Shown: piece after piece, positions 28,206-37,251 of the stretch | Numbering within the stretch: the first letter of the stretch is position 1 | Layout: the number at the start of each line of letters is the position of its first letter | From: Adhaeribacter radiodurans | GTDB lineage: Bacteria > Bacteroidota > Bacteroidia > Cytophagales > Hymenobacteraceae | Direction of reading: 5' to 3' | DNA length: 64,000 nt | Assembly: GCF_014075995.1 (NCBI RefSeq) | Contig: NZ_CP055153.1 | Location: 1,116,001-1,180,000, forward strand | Translations under genes and position numbers: made by a program | The notes under the pieces: model-generated | What the model saw: only the letters and a program-made list of their open reading frames with translations | Databases searched by the model: none | What the model was told of the DNA's origin: nothing

Positions 28206-28439
28206 GTATTTCTTTTTACACTTCAAAAATGTTAATTGAATGTGTAGGAATAGAGAAAAAATTATTATGCCATATATGCTATAAATGTTTCTAGATAATG
28301 CAATAGAATAGTAATATTTTCCGAAACATATAAGTACACTGGTTTCAGGTTAAGTAAGTTTTAAGATTTACTTTTAAACATTAGACTGTAAAGCAATAAT
28401 TTTTCTTGAAGTTAAAAATAGTTATACGTTCTTATTTCT

Positions 28440-30089
28440 ATGTTGCCTTTGGAACCTTTTTTAGTTTCAGTTATTATCCCCTGTTATAATCATGGTCTTT
28501 ATTTGCACGAAGCAATTGAAAGTGTTCAAAAGCAATCGTACCAAAACATTGAAATAATAGTGGTGGATGATGGTTCTACTGATGATACAAAACTAATTGC
28601 AGCTAATTATCCTCAAGTAAATTATATCTACCAAAAAAATCAAGGTCTTTCGGCGGCCAGAAATACCGGCATTAAAGCTGCTATCGGAAGTTTCTTGGTA
28701 TTTCTGGATGCTGACGACTTATTGTATGAAGATGCTATTGCCTATAATGTCAAGATTTTACAACAGAACCCCGAAACAGCTTTTATATCCGGGGCCCACG
28801 ACTTGATTACTTCGGATAAAAAAAAATTTGATAAAGGTGATATTGAAATATCATCAGATCACTATGCGCATTTGTTGAGGGGTAATTACATTGCAATGCA
28901 TGGTACCGTTATGTATAGACGGTGGGTATTTGATGAATTCCAGTATGATGAGAATTTAAAGGCTTGTGAAGATTACGATTTGTACTTGAAAGTGGCCCGA
29001 AAACATCCTATTTTGCATCATACGGTTAAATTAACGGCTTACCGGTTTCATGGTGCCAATATGTCGGATAACATTCCATTGATGTTAACGCAAGCTTTAA
29101 CGGTACTTAAGCGCCAAGAGTTTCAATTAGATTCAAAGTTGGAGAGAAAGGCCTATCGTGAGGGATTAAGGAATTTCAAAGAATATTACTGCAGTGTACT
29201 TTATGCTAGCCTTAAAATTGGTAAAACAAGTCCTTCCAAAAATGCCTTGCATGTTCTTTGGAAATTTAAGCCAAAATTTTATATTCGTTACTTGTTAACA
29301 CAATTTTTAGTGAGAAATGCAACAATAAAAAAAAGAGCCCCTGCCTTTAGTTTACGTTTATTACATCGGCTTGGTCTATTTCAAAATTACAAACCGAAAG
29401 TGGGGAAAGTAGAACCAGGCGATTTTAAAAGCTTAACTCCTTTCAGTGAATATTTTGGCTACGACCGCGGTGGGCCAATAGACCGCTATTACATAGAAAA
29501 TTTTCTTCAAAAAGAAGCTGCCAGCATCAGAGGACGCGTTTTGGAGATTGGTGATAATGAGTATACTTTACGATTTGGCAATAAAAATGGTCTGCAAAGC
29601 GAAATTCTGCACGTAAATGATAGTAATCCTGCTGCTACCATTATTGGTGACTTAAGCAATGCTCCTCATATCCCTGATAACAGTTTCGAATGTATAATTC
29701 TTACTCAAACATTGCATTTAGTTTACGATTATAAAGCTGTAATCCGTACTTGTTTTCGAATTTTAAAACCAGGCGGTACTTTGTTGCTTACTGTTCCTGG
29801 CATAACACCAATAGATCACGGTGAATGGGGGAAAACTTGGTTATGGTCCTTTACCGGTCGGGTTATGGAAAGAATAATAACGGATGTTTTTCCGTCTATT
29901 AATGTAGAAATAAAAACCTTTGGAAATGTTTTTGTGGCTACTGCTTTTCTGTATGGAATGGGTTTGCCAGAATTAAAAAAAGAAGAATTAGATTTTGAGG
30001 ATTCACATTTCCAAGTGATAGTTACTGCTAAAGCTACAAAGCCGGTATCGCATGAAAATATATCATTGGCTGAAGAAAAAAGTATATAA
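28440..30089 (+). CDS. Bifunctional GT2 glycosyltransferase - SAM methyltransferase fusion
   Basis: A 549-residue fusion. Residues 1-310 form a GT-A fold with VSVIIPCYNHGLYLHEAIES, IIVVDDGSTDDT and the DxD motif DADD (90-93). Residues from about 330 to 535 form a class I methyltransferase with GRVLEIGDNEY (from 365), a second acidic turn and FECIILTQTLHLVYDYKAVI, then LKPGGTLLLTVPG. The two halves are joined by a basic linker. Such an enzyme could add a sugar and then methylate it, a logical chain-ending step. Its 3' end overlaps the start of the deacetylase gene by 38 bases, in a different frame. Assignment of both domains is clear; substrates are not. Confidence 0.87.
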   Translation: MLPLEPFLVSVIIPCYNHGLYLHEAIESVQKQSYQNIEIIVVDDGSTDDTKLIAANYPQVNYIYQKNQGLSAARNTGIKAAIGSFLVFLDADDLLYEDAIAYNVKILQQNPETAFISGAHDLITSDKKKFDKGDIEISSDHYAHLLRGNYIAMHGTVMYRRWVFDEFQYDENLKACEDYDLYLKVARKHPILHHTVKLTAYRFHGANMSDNIPLMLTQALTVLKRQEFQLDSKLERKAYREGLRNFKEYYCSVLYASLKIGKTSPSKNALHVLWKFKPKFYIRYLLTQFLVRNATIKKRAPAFSLRLLHRLGLFQNYKPKVGKVEPGDFKSLTPFSEYFGYDRGGPIDRYYIENFLQKEAASIRGRVLEIGDNEYTLRFGNKNGLQSEILHVNDSNPAATIIGDLSNAPHIPDNSFECIILTQTLHLVYDYKAVIRTCFRILKPGGTLLLTVPGITPIDHGEWGKTWLWSFTGRVMERIITDVFPSINVEIKTFGNVFVATAFLYGMGLPELKKEELDFEDSHFQVIVTAKATKPVSHENISLAEEKSI

Positions 30090-31065
30090 AATATATGAAC
30101 AACCTACTCTGGTTTTAATGTACCATAGAGTGGGTCAACCGGAGGTTGACCCATGGAAATTATCTGTAAGCCCGTTAAACTTTGAACAACAACTTCAAGT
30201 TTTAAAAAAAACCGGGTTAGTAGCTCCCTCCTCGCAACTTATAGAGCAAGTAAATGCTAAAAATGTAAAAAGATCCCGTGTTGTTCTTACTTTTGATGAT
30301 GGATATGCTGATAATTTTGAAGTAGCTAAACCCATTCTTGAAAAATATGAATTACCTGCTACGTTTTTTATAAGTACCAAACACATAGACCAATACAAGG
30401 AATTTTGGTGGGATGAATTAGCGCGTATTTTACTACAAACTTCATCTCTTCCTCGGCACCTGAATTTGAATCTAAACGGAACTAGGTTTTATTTTGACTT
30501 ACAAACGGAAGAAACATTAACCGAAGTAACAGAACAAAAAATTAAACTTTGGAATGCTTACTTAGAGCCTACTACTCTCCGTGCTCAACTTTATATTAAA
30601 CTATGGAAGCTCTTAAGCCCTTTACCTTATGCAGAACAGCAAGAAGTATTATCTAATGTGAGAGACTGGGGCAAAATTCCAAATCAACCTTGCATTAGCA
30701 ATTTCTCAATGACCTTGGAGCAACTGCGTGAATTAAGCCGTAATAAGTTATTTGAAATTGGGTCTCATACTGTTTCTCATCCAGCACTTGCATGTTATTG
30801 CGAGGAAGAACAACGAGTAGAAATCGCTGAGTCCAAGCGGTTTTTAGAGTTTCATACAAACTCTATCATTCAATCTTTTGCTTATCCATCTGGAAATTAT
30901 AACGAGACAACATTACAAATTTTAAAGCAACTAAGTTTTCAGATTGCTTTTACTACTCATGATGTATTAGTAAATAAACACACAGATCCTTATCAAATTG
31001 GCCGGTTTCAGGTTAATAATTGGACTAAGGATGAAATGAAGAAGAATTTGTACTCATTGTTTTAA
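30052..31065 (+). CDS. Polysaccharide deacetylase (NodB homology, carbohydrate esterase 4)
   Basis: A CE4 domain protein of 337 residues, probably removing N-acetyl groups from sugars of the polymer. The first motif is VVLTFDDGYADNFE (Asp82-Asp83, where the first Asp is catalytic and the second binds metal). His239 and His243 are in SHTVSHP, and a later motif is FAYPSGNYNE. The central part between residues 120 and 225 is larger than the minimal NodB domain. There is no signal peptide; the start at 30052 lies inside the preceding fusion gene, and the overlap of 38 bases suggests coupled translation. The catalytic set is complete. Confidence 0.9.
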   Translation: MKIYHWLKKKVYKIYEQPTLVLMYHRVGQPEVDPWKLSVSPLNFEQQLQVLKKTGLVAPSSQLIEQVNAKNVKRSRVVLTFDDGYADNFEVAKPILEKYELPATFFISTKHIDQYKEFWWDELARILLQTSSLPRHLNLNLNGTRFYFDLQTEETLTEVTEQKIKLWNAYLEPTTLRAQLYIKLWKLLSPLPYAEQQEVLSNVRDWGKIPNQPCISNFSMTLEQLRELSRNKLFEIGSHTVSHPALACYCEEEQRVEIAESKRFLEFHTNSIIQSFAYPSGNYNETTLQILKQLSFQIAFTTHDVLVNKHTDPYQIGRFQVNNWTKDEMKKNLYSLF

Positions 31066-31077
31066 TTTTCCTCTTTT

Positions 31078-31992
31078 ATGTTTGCTAATCCGTTGATTTC
31101 CGTAATCACATGTTTTCTAAATGAAGAACTTTATTTAGAAGGTACAATTGAAAGCGTTCTTCGCCAGAATTACCAACATTGGGAATTACTTTTAATTAAT
31201 GATGGGTCTACTGACCAAAGCCCAGCGATAGCTCAGAAATACGTTCAAAAATATCCTGATAAAATTTTCTATTTGGAACATGAAAGTCAGGTTAACAAGG
31301 GTACGAGTGCTAGCCGTAATTTGGGAATTAAGCATTCCAAAGGGAAGTTTATTGCTTTTTTAGACGGCGATGATGTATGGATGCCCTCTTTATTGCCGAA
31401 TTTATTAAAGTTAATGCAGCAACATTCGGTTTCAATGGTTTGCGAAGCAAGTAATTATTGGTACAGTTGGAAAGAATCATCGAAATCCGATGAAATTATA
31501 CCTATTGGTGTCACTCCCAATTGCTTGTACTTACCATCTCAACTGTTGTTGTACTTATATCCTCTCGGTAAGGGGGCAGCACCTTGTATTTGCGGTATTT
31601 TAATAAAAAAGGAAATCTTAGTAAAGCATGGTGGCTTTGATGAAAATTTTAAAGGAATGTATGATGATCAAACTTTTTTGGTTAAGATTTATTTACACGA
31701 ACCAGTGTATATTTCAGATGATTGCAACAATAAATACCGGCAACATTTTGATTCATTAGTATCTTCTTCCCACTCTAGCGGACGGTACAGTCAAGAGCGA
31801 AAGTTATTTCTGGAATGGTTAAAACTCTATTTTAAAAGCATTCATCTGAGCAATGCAGAAATAAAAGGCCTTTTGAATAAGGCATTATTTCCGTACCGTT
31901 ATCCTTTGTTCTATAATTTGTATAAACTACTTCAAGCCATTCATATGGAGATAATTTCTTTCTTGCAAATACTTCAGCGTAGAATTCTTTGA
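31078..31992 (+). CDS. Glycosyltransferase family 2
   Basis: A GT-A enzyme of 304 residues: ISVITCFLNEELYLEGTIES, LLLINDGSTDQSPAIAQKY, the DxD motif in IAFLDGDDVWMP and a later acidic pair in MYDDQTFLVKIYL. The C-terminal part is helical. It begins 13 bases after the deacetylase stop and ends five bases before the next GT2, so the three are most likely co-transcribed. Sugar unknown. Confidence 0.88.
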   Translation: MFANPLISVITCFLNEELYLEGTIESVLRQNYQHWELLLINDGSTDQSPAIAQKYVQKYPDKIFYLEHESQVNKGTSASRNLGIKHSKGKFIAFLDGDDVWMPSLLPNLLKLMQQHSVSMVCEASNYWYSWKESSKSDEIIPIGVTPNCLYLPSQLLLYLYPLGKGAAPCICGILIKKEILVKHGGFDENFKGMYDDQTFLVKIYLHEPVYISDDCNNKYRQHFDSLVSSSHSSGRYSQERKLFLEWLKLYFKSIHLSNAEIKGLLNKALFPYRYPLFYNLYKLLQAIHMEIISFLQILQRRIL

Positions 31993-31996
31993 ACTT

Positions 31997-33013
31997 ATGG
32001 TAAGACCTAAAATTTCGGTTCTAATGCCGGTTTATAACGCGGCTGCATATTTGGAGGAGTCGATAGGAAGCATTTTAAATCAAACTTTTACCGAATTTGA
32101 GTTTTTGATTTTAGATGATGGATCAACAGACGGTAGTTTAAACATTATCCAATCCTTCTCAGATCCTAGAATCCGTTTCTATAAAAATAAAAAAAATGTT
32201 GGAATTTCTGCCACTTTAAACAAAGGTATTGAATTAGCTCGCACGGACCTAATTGCCCGCATGGATGCGGATGATGTTTCTTACCCTAATAGGCTTCAAA
32301 AGCAATATGATTTTATTCAGGCGCACCCGGAGGGAGTTATATTTACGTGTTGGGCAGCCGAAGTTAACGAAAACAGAAAATTGATAAAAATTGAGCATTT
32401 TAATCCTGAATACTATTATTTTAATATGACTTTCTCTAATTGGATTTATCATCCTACAATGGTATATCGACGGGAGGCAGTTTTAACTGTAGGCAAATAC
32501 AGTGTACCCTATTCTGAAGATTATGAGTTAGTTTGGCAACTTATGCGCAAATATAAAGCTTTTCATCAACCGGAAGTTCTTTTAGATTACAGGATTAACG
32601 AACAGAGTCTGAGTAATCATGCAAAAAAGAACGAGTATAAAGCTGCCTTTCTACAGCAAGTTCGTAGAAACATACAATTCTACCTGGATGATACTCCTAT
32701 AAACGTAGAAGATTGGCAGTTGGAGTATCTAAGCAATGATTTTGTAGCTACTTTGAAGGAAAAAAACATACAGAGTGTCATATATTGTATAGAATTATTA
32801 GATTCTATTACAAAAAAAATATTTGAAAAGGAAAATATAAACCGGGTTCCAGCAAATATTAAACCTGCTGCTAAAATTAAAAGGGATTATTTAATTTTTC
32901 AATTCTATATTATAAGTGGTTTTTACAAAGGAATAGTTATGTTATGGAAGACTAGTAGTTGGGGTTTAATGAAAAAAATTTTTTTTTTAAAGTTGAAAAA
33001 ATGCATTCCCTAG
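31997..33013 (+). CDS. Glycosyltransferase family 2
   Basis: The last gene of the second + strand block, a GT-A enzyme of 338 residues. Motifs are ISVLMPVYNAAAYLEESIGS, FLILDDGSTDGSLNIIQSF, the DxD motif in IARMDADDVSYPN and a later YSEDYELVWQLM (acidic pair). It is very similar in layout to the preceding gene, though not a recent duplicate. A weakly hydrophobic region near the C-terminus (FYIISGFYKGIVMLW) may touch the membrane. IS relics begin about 320 bases downstream. Confidence 0.88.
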   Translation: MVRPKISVLMPVYNAAAYLEESIGSILNQTFTEFEFLILDDGSTDGSLNIIQSFSDPRIRFYKNKKNVGISATLNKGIELARTDLIARMDADDVSYPNRLQKQYDFIQAHPEGVIFTCWAAEVNENRKLIKIEHFNPEYYYFNMTFSNWIYHPTMVYRREAVLTVGKYSVPYSEDYELVWQLMRKYKAFHQPEVLLDYRINEQSLSNHAKKNEYKAAFLQQVRRNIQFYLDDTPINVEDWQLEYLSNDFVATLKEKNIQSVIYCIELLDSITKKIFEKENINRVPANIKPAAKIKRDYLIFQFYIISGFYKGIVMLWKTSSWGLMKKIFFLKLKKCIP

Positions 33014-33336
33014 GAATCAATGACCACATTATTAATTCAAATTATAGACTAATATGGCAATCTAACAAGTTAGACTTTGATTAAATCGAAATCTTTCTCA
33101 ATGGATACAGTATAATCGTGCATTCATTGAATGAAAGGTTACGTGAATCAAATGCAATACCTCCTTTATAAGTTAATCTAATTTATCTTTAAAGTGGGTA
33201 TGTTTATTAACACATCATGTTAAACACAATTGCGGGAGCAAAATTCACCATTTGTTGTTTTTATTTATAAATCAGGTATGGATAAGTATATAAAAAATTA
33301 TACTAAACGGCGTAGTGTATTGTGCGTTGAAATTTG
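33014..33336. other. Intergenic region before IS relics
   Basis: About 320 bases. No coding frame, RNA structure or terminator is evident. The sequence is AT-rich and does not resemble either transposase relic that follows. Confidence 0.4.
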
Positions 33337-33501
33337 CTGAAAGATATTTTGCTACTTAGTTTTTGTGCGGTGATGAATGGAGCAGAGAATGATGATAAGA
33401 TAGCTACTTATGGCGAGCAGAAGGAAGTGTTCCTACATACTTTTCTGACCTTACCCGGTGGCATACCCTCGCACGATATTATCTTGTTGATGATCAACTA
33501 G
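33337..33501 (+). pseudogene. ISAs1-family transposase N-terminal fragment
   Basis: A fragment of 54 codons, with LKDILLLSFCAVMNGAENDD, YGEQKEVFLHTFLTLPGG and IPSHDIILLM before a stop at 33499-33501. This is the N-terminal DDE_Tnp_1-associated domain typical of ISAs1-type transposases (usual pattern GIPSHDT). The catalytic DDE domain is absent. It abuts an IS982 relic, so it is the remains of an element cut by another insertion or by deletion. Confidence 0.72.
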
Positions 33502-33507
33502 AGAGCG

Positions 33508-34090
33508 ACTCAGACGCAAGGAATAACCTTCAATGACTCTATTGCCTTAGCTGTCTGTGAGAACACGCGCATCCCAGTCCACCAAATGTTTGCCGGTGCA
33601 GCCAAGCGAGGCAAGACCAGAATAAGTTGGTTCTTTGGCTTCAAGCTCCACTTAGTAATGAATCATCAAGGAGAGATGCTCTCTTTCTGCCTCACCCCGG
33701 GCAATGTAGATAATCACAAGCCTGTCGAACAACTTACCCGAAAACTGTGGGGCAAAGTTTTTGGGATAAAGGCTACTTCAGTAAAAGACTGCAAGCGAAA
33801 CTCAAAACTAAAGGGATAGACCTAATTACCAAACTCCGTAGCAATATGAAACAAAAGCAATTGAACTAGTTAGAACAATTCCTGCTGCGTAAAAGAGCTT
33901 TAATTGAATCGGTGCATGACTTTCTTAAGAACACCTGCCAGATACAGCACACCCGGCATCGCAGTTGAAGCAATTGGTTGGTGAATCTTATTTTAGGCTT
34001 AGTTGCTTATTCTTTCTTGCCCAAGAAACCACAACTTAAGTTTATTCCGGAGGGTATTAAGACCCTATTTAACTAGTTTAACTCGAACTC
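33508..34090 (+). pseudogene. IS982-family transposase, decayed relic
   Basis: Read on the + strand, the sequence starts inside the domain with GITFNDSIALAVCENTRIPV and MFAGAAKRGKTRISWFFGFK, then LHLVMNHQGEMLSFCLTPGN. A frameshift near 33765 turns the frame; GYFSKRLQAKLKTKGIDLIT continues in another frame. A stop interrupts near 33867, then FLLRKRALIESVHDFLKNTC, QIQHTRHRS and LVNLILGLVAYSFLPKKPQL follow to about 34078. These segments match the IS982 DDE region in order, but the first catalytic part and several codons are gone. An apparent 77-codon frame at 33586-33819 is only part of it. Confidence 0.8.
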
Positions 34091-34265
34091 ACGTTAAGAT
34101 TAGATATTCTGGGCCGTGCAAAGTTGAATAAACCGTTTGTAGTTTAAATGTAACAATGATTTGCTAATACCTAAGATATCTATAAACGATTAAGAAAGAT
34201 TTGCGGCCGCTTTTTGGGCAATAGTGGCCGCCGATGCTACCAGCTAAAATAAATATAGATAGGTA

Positions 34266-35210
34266 TTACGCATAGCTCCAATTGCAATTAAAATTTTTTG
34301 CTTCTTCGTATACCTGCCGGATGCCTTCTTCTAAAGATATATGTGCTTGCCACCCAATTGAATTTAGTTTAGAAACATCCATTAATTTACGAGGAGTACC
34401 ATCCGGTTTACTTGGGTCAGTTATGATTTTTCCTTCATATCCTACCGTTTTCTGAATAAGCTTAGCTAAATCCATAATGGAAATATCATAACCTACTCCT
34501 ATATTTATAAACCCGGCTTCGTTATAGGTTCGCATTAAAAATAAACAAGCATCGGCTAAATCGTCTACGTGCATAAATTCCCGCATTGGGGTTCCGCTCC
34601 CCCAAATAGTTACCGTAGGTTCCTGTTTATTATGGGCCATAATAAACTTGCGAAGTAAAGCCGGCAATACATGTGAAGTAGTTAAATTATAATTGTCATT
34701 AGGTCCATATAAATTAGTTGGCATGACAGAAATAAAGTTACATCCGTATTGAATACGATAAGAATCGCATAATTTAATACCAGTGATTTTTGCTATTGCA
34801 TACGCTTCATTGGTAGGTTCTAATTCACCGGTTAATAAGTATTCTTCTTTTAATGGTTGGGGAGCAAATTTAGGATAAATACAAGATGAGCCTAGAAATA
34901 ACAACTTTGTTATTTTGTTCATATAAGCCGCATGAATTACATTACTTTGAATCAAAAGATTATCGTAAAGGAATTCTGCAGGATAAGAGTTATTAGCAAC
35001 TATGCCTCCCACTTTTGCCGCGGCTAAAAACACATAATCTGGCTTTTCTGTGGCAAAAAAATTATTAACTTCTTGCTGATTTCGTAAGTCCAGTTCTTTA
35101 GTGGTACGATAAATTATATTAGTATATCCTTCTTTTACTAATTTTCTAACAATAGCCGAACCAACCATGCCTCGGTGGCCGGCTACATATATCTTATCAC
35201 TTAATTTCAT
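34266..35210 (-). CDS. fcl: GDP-L-fucose synthase
   Basis: This SDR epimerase-reductase turns GDP-4-keto-6-deoxy-D-mannose into GDP-L-fucose with NADPH. The cofactor loop is GHRGMVGS (11-18), the catalytic Ser is in LGSSCIYP (about 108), and the Tyr-Lys pair is in YAIAK (137-141). The family signature [19 protein letters not shown] is present. At 314 residues it has the normal length. It starts directly after the stop of gmd, with no bases between, so the two are one operon and supply GDP-fucose to the glycosyltransferases of the island. Confidence 0.96.
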   Translation of the reverse strand: MKLSDKIYVAGHRGMVGSAIVRKLVKEGYTNIIYRTTKELDLRNQQEVNNFFATEKPDYVFLAAAKVGGIVANNSYPAEFLYDNLLIQSNVIHAAYMNKITKLLFLGSSCIYPKFAPQPLKEEYLLTGELEPTNEAYAIAKITGIKLCDSYRIQYGCNFISVMPTNLYGPNDNYNLTTSHVLPALLRKFIMAHNKQEPTVTIWGSGTPMREFMHVDDLADACLFLMRTYNEAGFINIGVGYDISIMDLAKLIQKTVGYEGKIITDPSKPDGTPRKLMDVSKLNSIGWQAHISLEEGIRQVYEEAKNFNCNWSYA

Positions 35211-36323
35211 TTATTCAAATTGATTTTTTACGCGATACCCTGCTTCCTTTAACATCTTTTCCTGCGTGAAATACTCTAAATCTGCCTCCATCATTTCTTT
35301 TACTAAGGCAGTTAAATCATACTTTGGTTGCCAGCCTAGTTGCGTCATGGACTTGGTAGGATCACCAATAAGTAAATCTACTTCCGTTGGCCGGAAGTAA
35401 CGGGGATCTACAGCTATTACTTCTTTTCCTAGTGTTACTTGATAATCGGGATGAGCACAAGAACTAACTATTCCCTTTTCGTTTACTCCTTCTCCAATGA
35501 ATTCCAACTGAATGCCTAACTCACCAAAAGCCATTTTAACAAAGTCTCGCACAGTGGTAGTAACTCCAGTAGCAATTACATAATCTTCAGGCTTTTCCTG
35601 TTGCAAGATTAAATACATTGCTTGAACATAATCTTTCGCATGTCCCCAGTCACGACGAGCATCCAAATTTCCTAGAAAAAGTATTTCTTGCAAACCCATA
35701 GCTATTTTAGCAGCTCCGCGGGTAATTTTCCGGGTAACAAAAGTTTCGCCTCTTAAAGGGCTCTCATGGTTAAACAGAATGCCATTACAGGCATACATAT
35801 TGTAAGCTTCCCGGTAATTTACTGTAATCCAATAGGCGTATAATTTAGCTACAGCGTAAGGAGAACGAGGGTAAAAAGGAGTAGTTTCGGACTGTGGTAC
35901 CGCTTGTACCAACCCGTATAATTCGGATGTAGAGGCCTGGTAAATTTTAGTCTTTTCAGTTAAGCCAAGAAGCCGTACTGCTTCAAGAATACGGAGAGTT
36001 CCAATTCCATCAGCATTAGCGGTATATTCAGGGGTATCGAAGCTCACTTTAACGTGGCTCATAGCTCCCAAATTGTAAATTTCATCGGGCTGAACTTGCT
36101 GAATAATCCGGATAATGTTAGTGGAATCACTTAAATCTCCATAATGCAACCGAAAACGAACATTATCTTCATGGGGATCTTGGTATAAATGATCAATACG
36201 TTCTGTGTTAAATAAAGAGCTTCTGCGTTTAATGCCATGTACTTCGTATCCATTGTCTAGTAATAAATCTGCAAGGTAAGCGCCATCCTGACCCGTTATT
36301 CCCGTTATTAAGGCTTTTTTCAT
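35211..36323 (-). CDS. gmd: GDP-mannose 4,6-dehydratase
   Basis: The first enzyme of GDP-L-fucose synthesis: it converts GDP-D-mannose to GDP-4-keto-6-deoxy-D-mannose. The NADP-binding loop GITGQDGAY (8-16) is exactly the Gmd form. The catalytic set STSELYG (131-137) and YAVAK (156-160) is complete, and [14 protein letters not shown] and [16 protein letters not shown] are characteristic. At 370 residues it has the usual length. It leads the two-gene operon with fcl. GDP-mannose itself would have to come from enzymes not in this window, except perhaps the phosphohexomutase at 61 kb. Confidence 0.97.
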   Translation of the reverse strand: MKKALITGITGQDGAYLADLLLDNGYEVHGIKRRSSLFNTERIDHLYQDPHEDNVRFRLHYGDLSDSTNIIRIIQQVQPDEIYNLGAMSHVKVSFDTPEYTANADGIGTLRILEAVRLLGLTEKTKIYQASTSELYGLVQAVPQSETTPFYPRSPYAVAKLYAYWITVNYREAYNMYACNGILFNHESPLRGETFVTRKITRGAAKIAMGLQEILFLGNLDARRDWGHAKDYVQAMYLILQQEKPEDYVIATGVTTTVRDFVKMAFGELGIQLEFIGEGVNEKGIVSSCAHPDYQVTLGKEVIAVDPRYFRPTEVDLLIGDPTKSMTQLGWQPKYDLTALVKEMMEADLEYFTQEKMLKEAGYRVKNQFE

Positions 36324-37251
36324 TAAGTAAATTTAATCTAGCGTGTTTATTTTAATATTCTTTTAATAATGTTATTTAAACCATTTTTATAAATGATGCT
36401 ACCTAAAACGATAGCTGTGCTTCTATTTTAGATATTACAATTAAACTGTATATACTAACTTATTTACTTTTTATCATAGCTTTAATTCAAGATTCTAGAG
36501 ATATCAGAGATAAATCTTAATGCTTAAATGATTTTAAGAAATCTAATCGTTCGTACCTTTTTTTCAGTAATTAATTAATAGTAAAATTACTCTTATAGTG
36601 TTTAGCCTACAAAAACATTTAGATTAAAACTTTAAAAAGGTTCGACATTCTTTATTTATTAGCAAGGTGCTTAAGCAAGTTGGATGTAGTTGCATTGGTA
36701 ATTTGATTGAATCAGTTATATTTCTTATTGGATCTATGTCTTACTTCTTAAAGGGTAATATAAGTAAGTGTTGGTGAAGTAGACCTCCTTATTAAATAGG
36801 GTAGCCTTACCTTTGTGAGTTAAGTTATGGATAATTGGATAGGAAAATCTCAGCTAGATTTGACAGGTTTTATTGAATACCACTAAGAGCATTTTATCAT
36901 AGAATATAGAACCAAAATGAAGCTTTAACTTTAAATATTTTATGTTTTAATTATAGATTTAAAGCTTTTTACATCTTATTTTACTGATATCAAAACGTGC
37001 TAAAAAATTTTATACCTAACTAAATTCAAAACATTATTAAAACCTAACGCTCTGCCTTCTTAATTGAAGATAAATTATTCCTTAACTTTGATTTAATAGA
37101 AAAGCCTGATAAAGTATTCTTTTTAGATAATTATCACATTTATCCTATAACCTTGATAGTATAAAAGCAAAGTAGACAAAAACCTCGGATCGTTGATTTT
37201 ATCAATGGCTCTACCTATTAACTAATAACCTAAACTCCTAAGTAAACCTTT
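36324..37251. other. Long intergenic region upstream of gmd, no gene recognised
   Basis: About 930 bases between two - strand operons. Translations in six frames give only short frames without family resemblance. A patch near 36770-36830 is slightly richer in G+C and might be an old mobile-element scar, but I cannot identify it. The gmd promoter should lie within the first 150 bases after 36323. Confidence 0.4.

Noticed and set aside
33586-33819. A 77-codon open frame taken alone as a gene
   Set aside because: It is the middle part of a frameshifted IS982 transposase, with matching segments before and after it in other frames.
36324-37251. Hidden gene or RNA upstream of gmd
   Set aside because: No frame or stable fold could be supported by eye.
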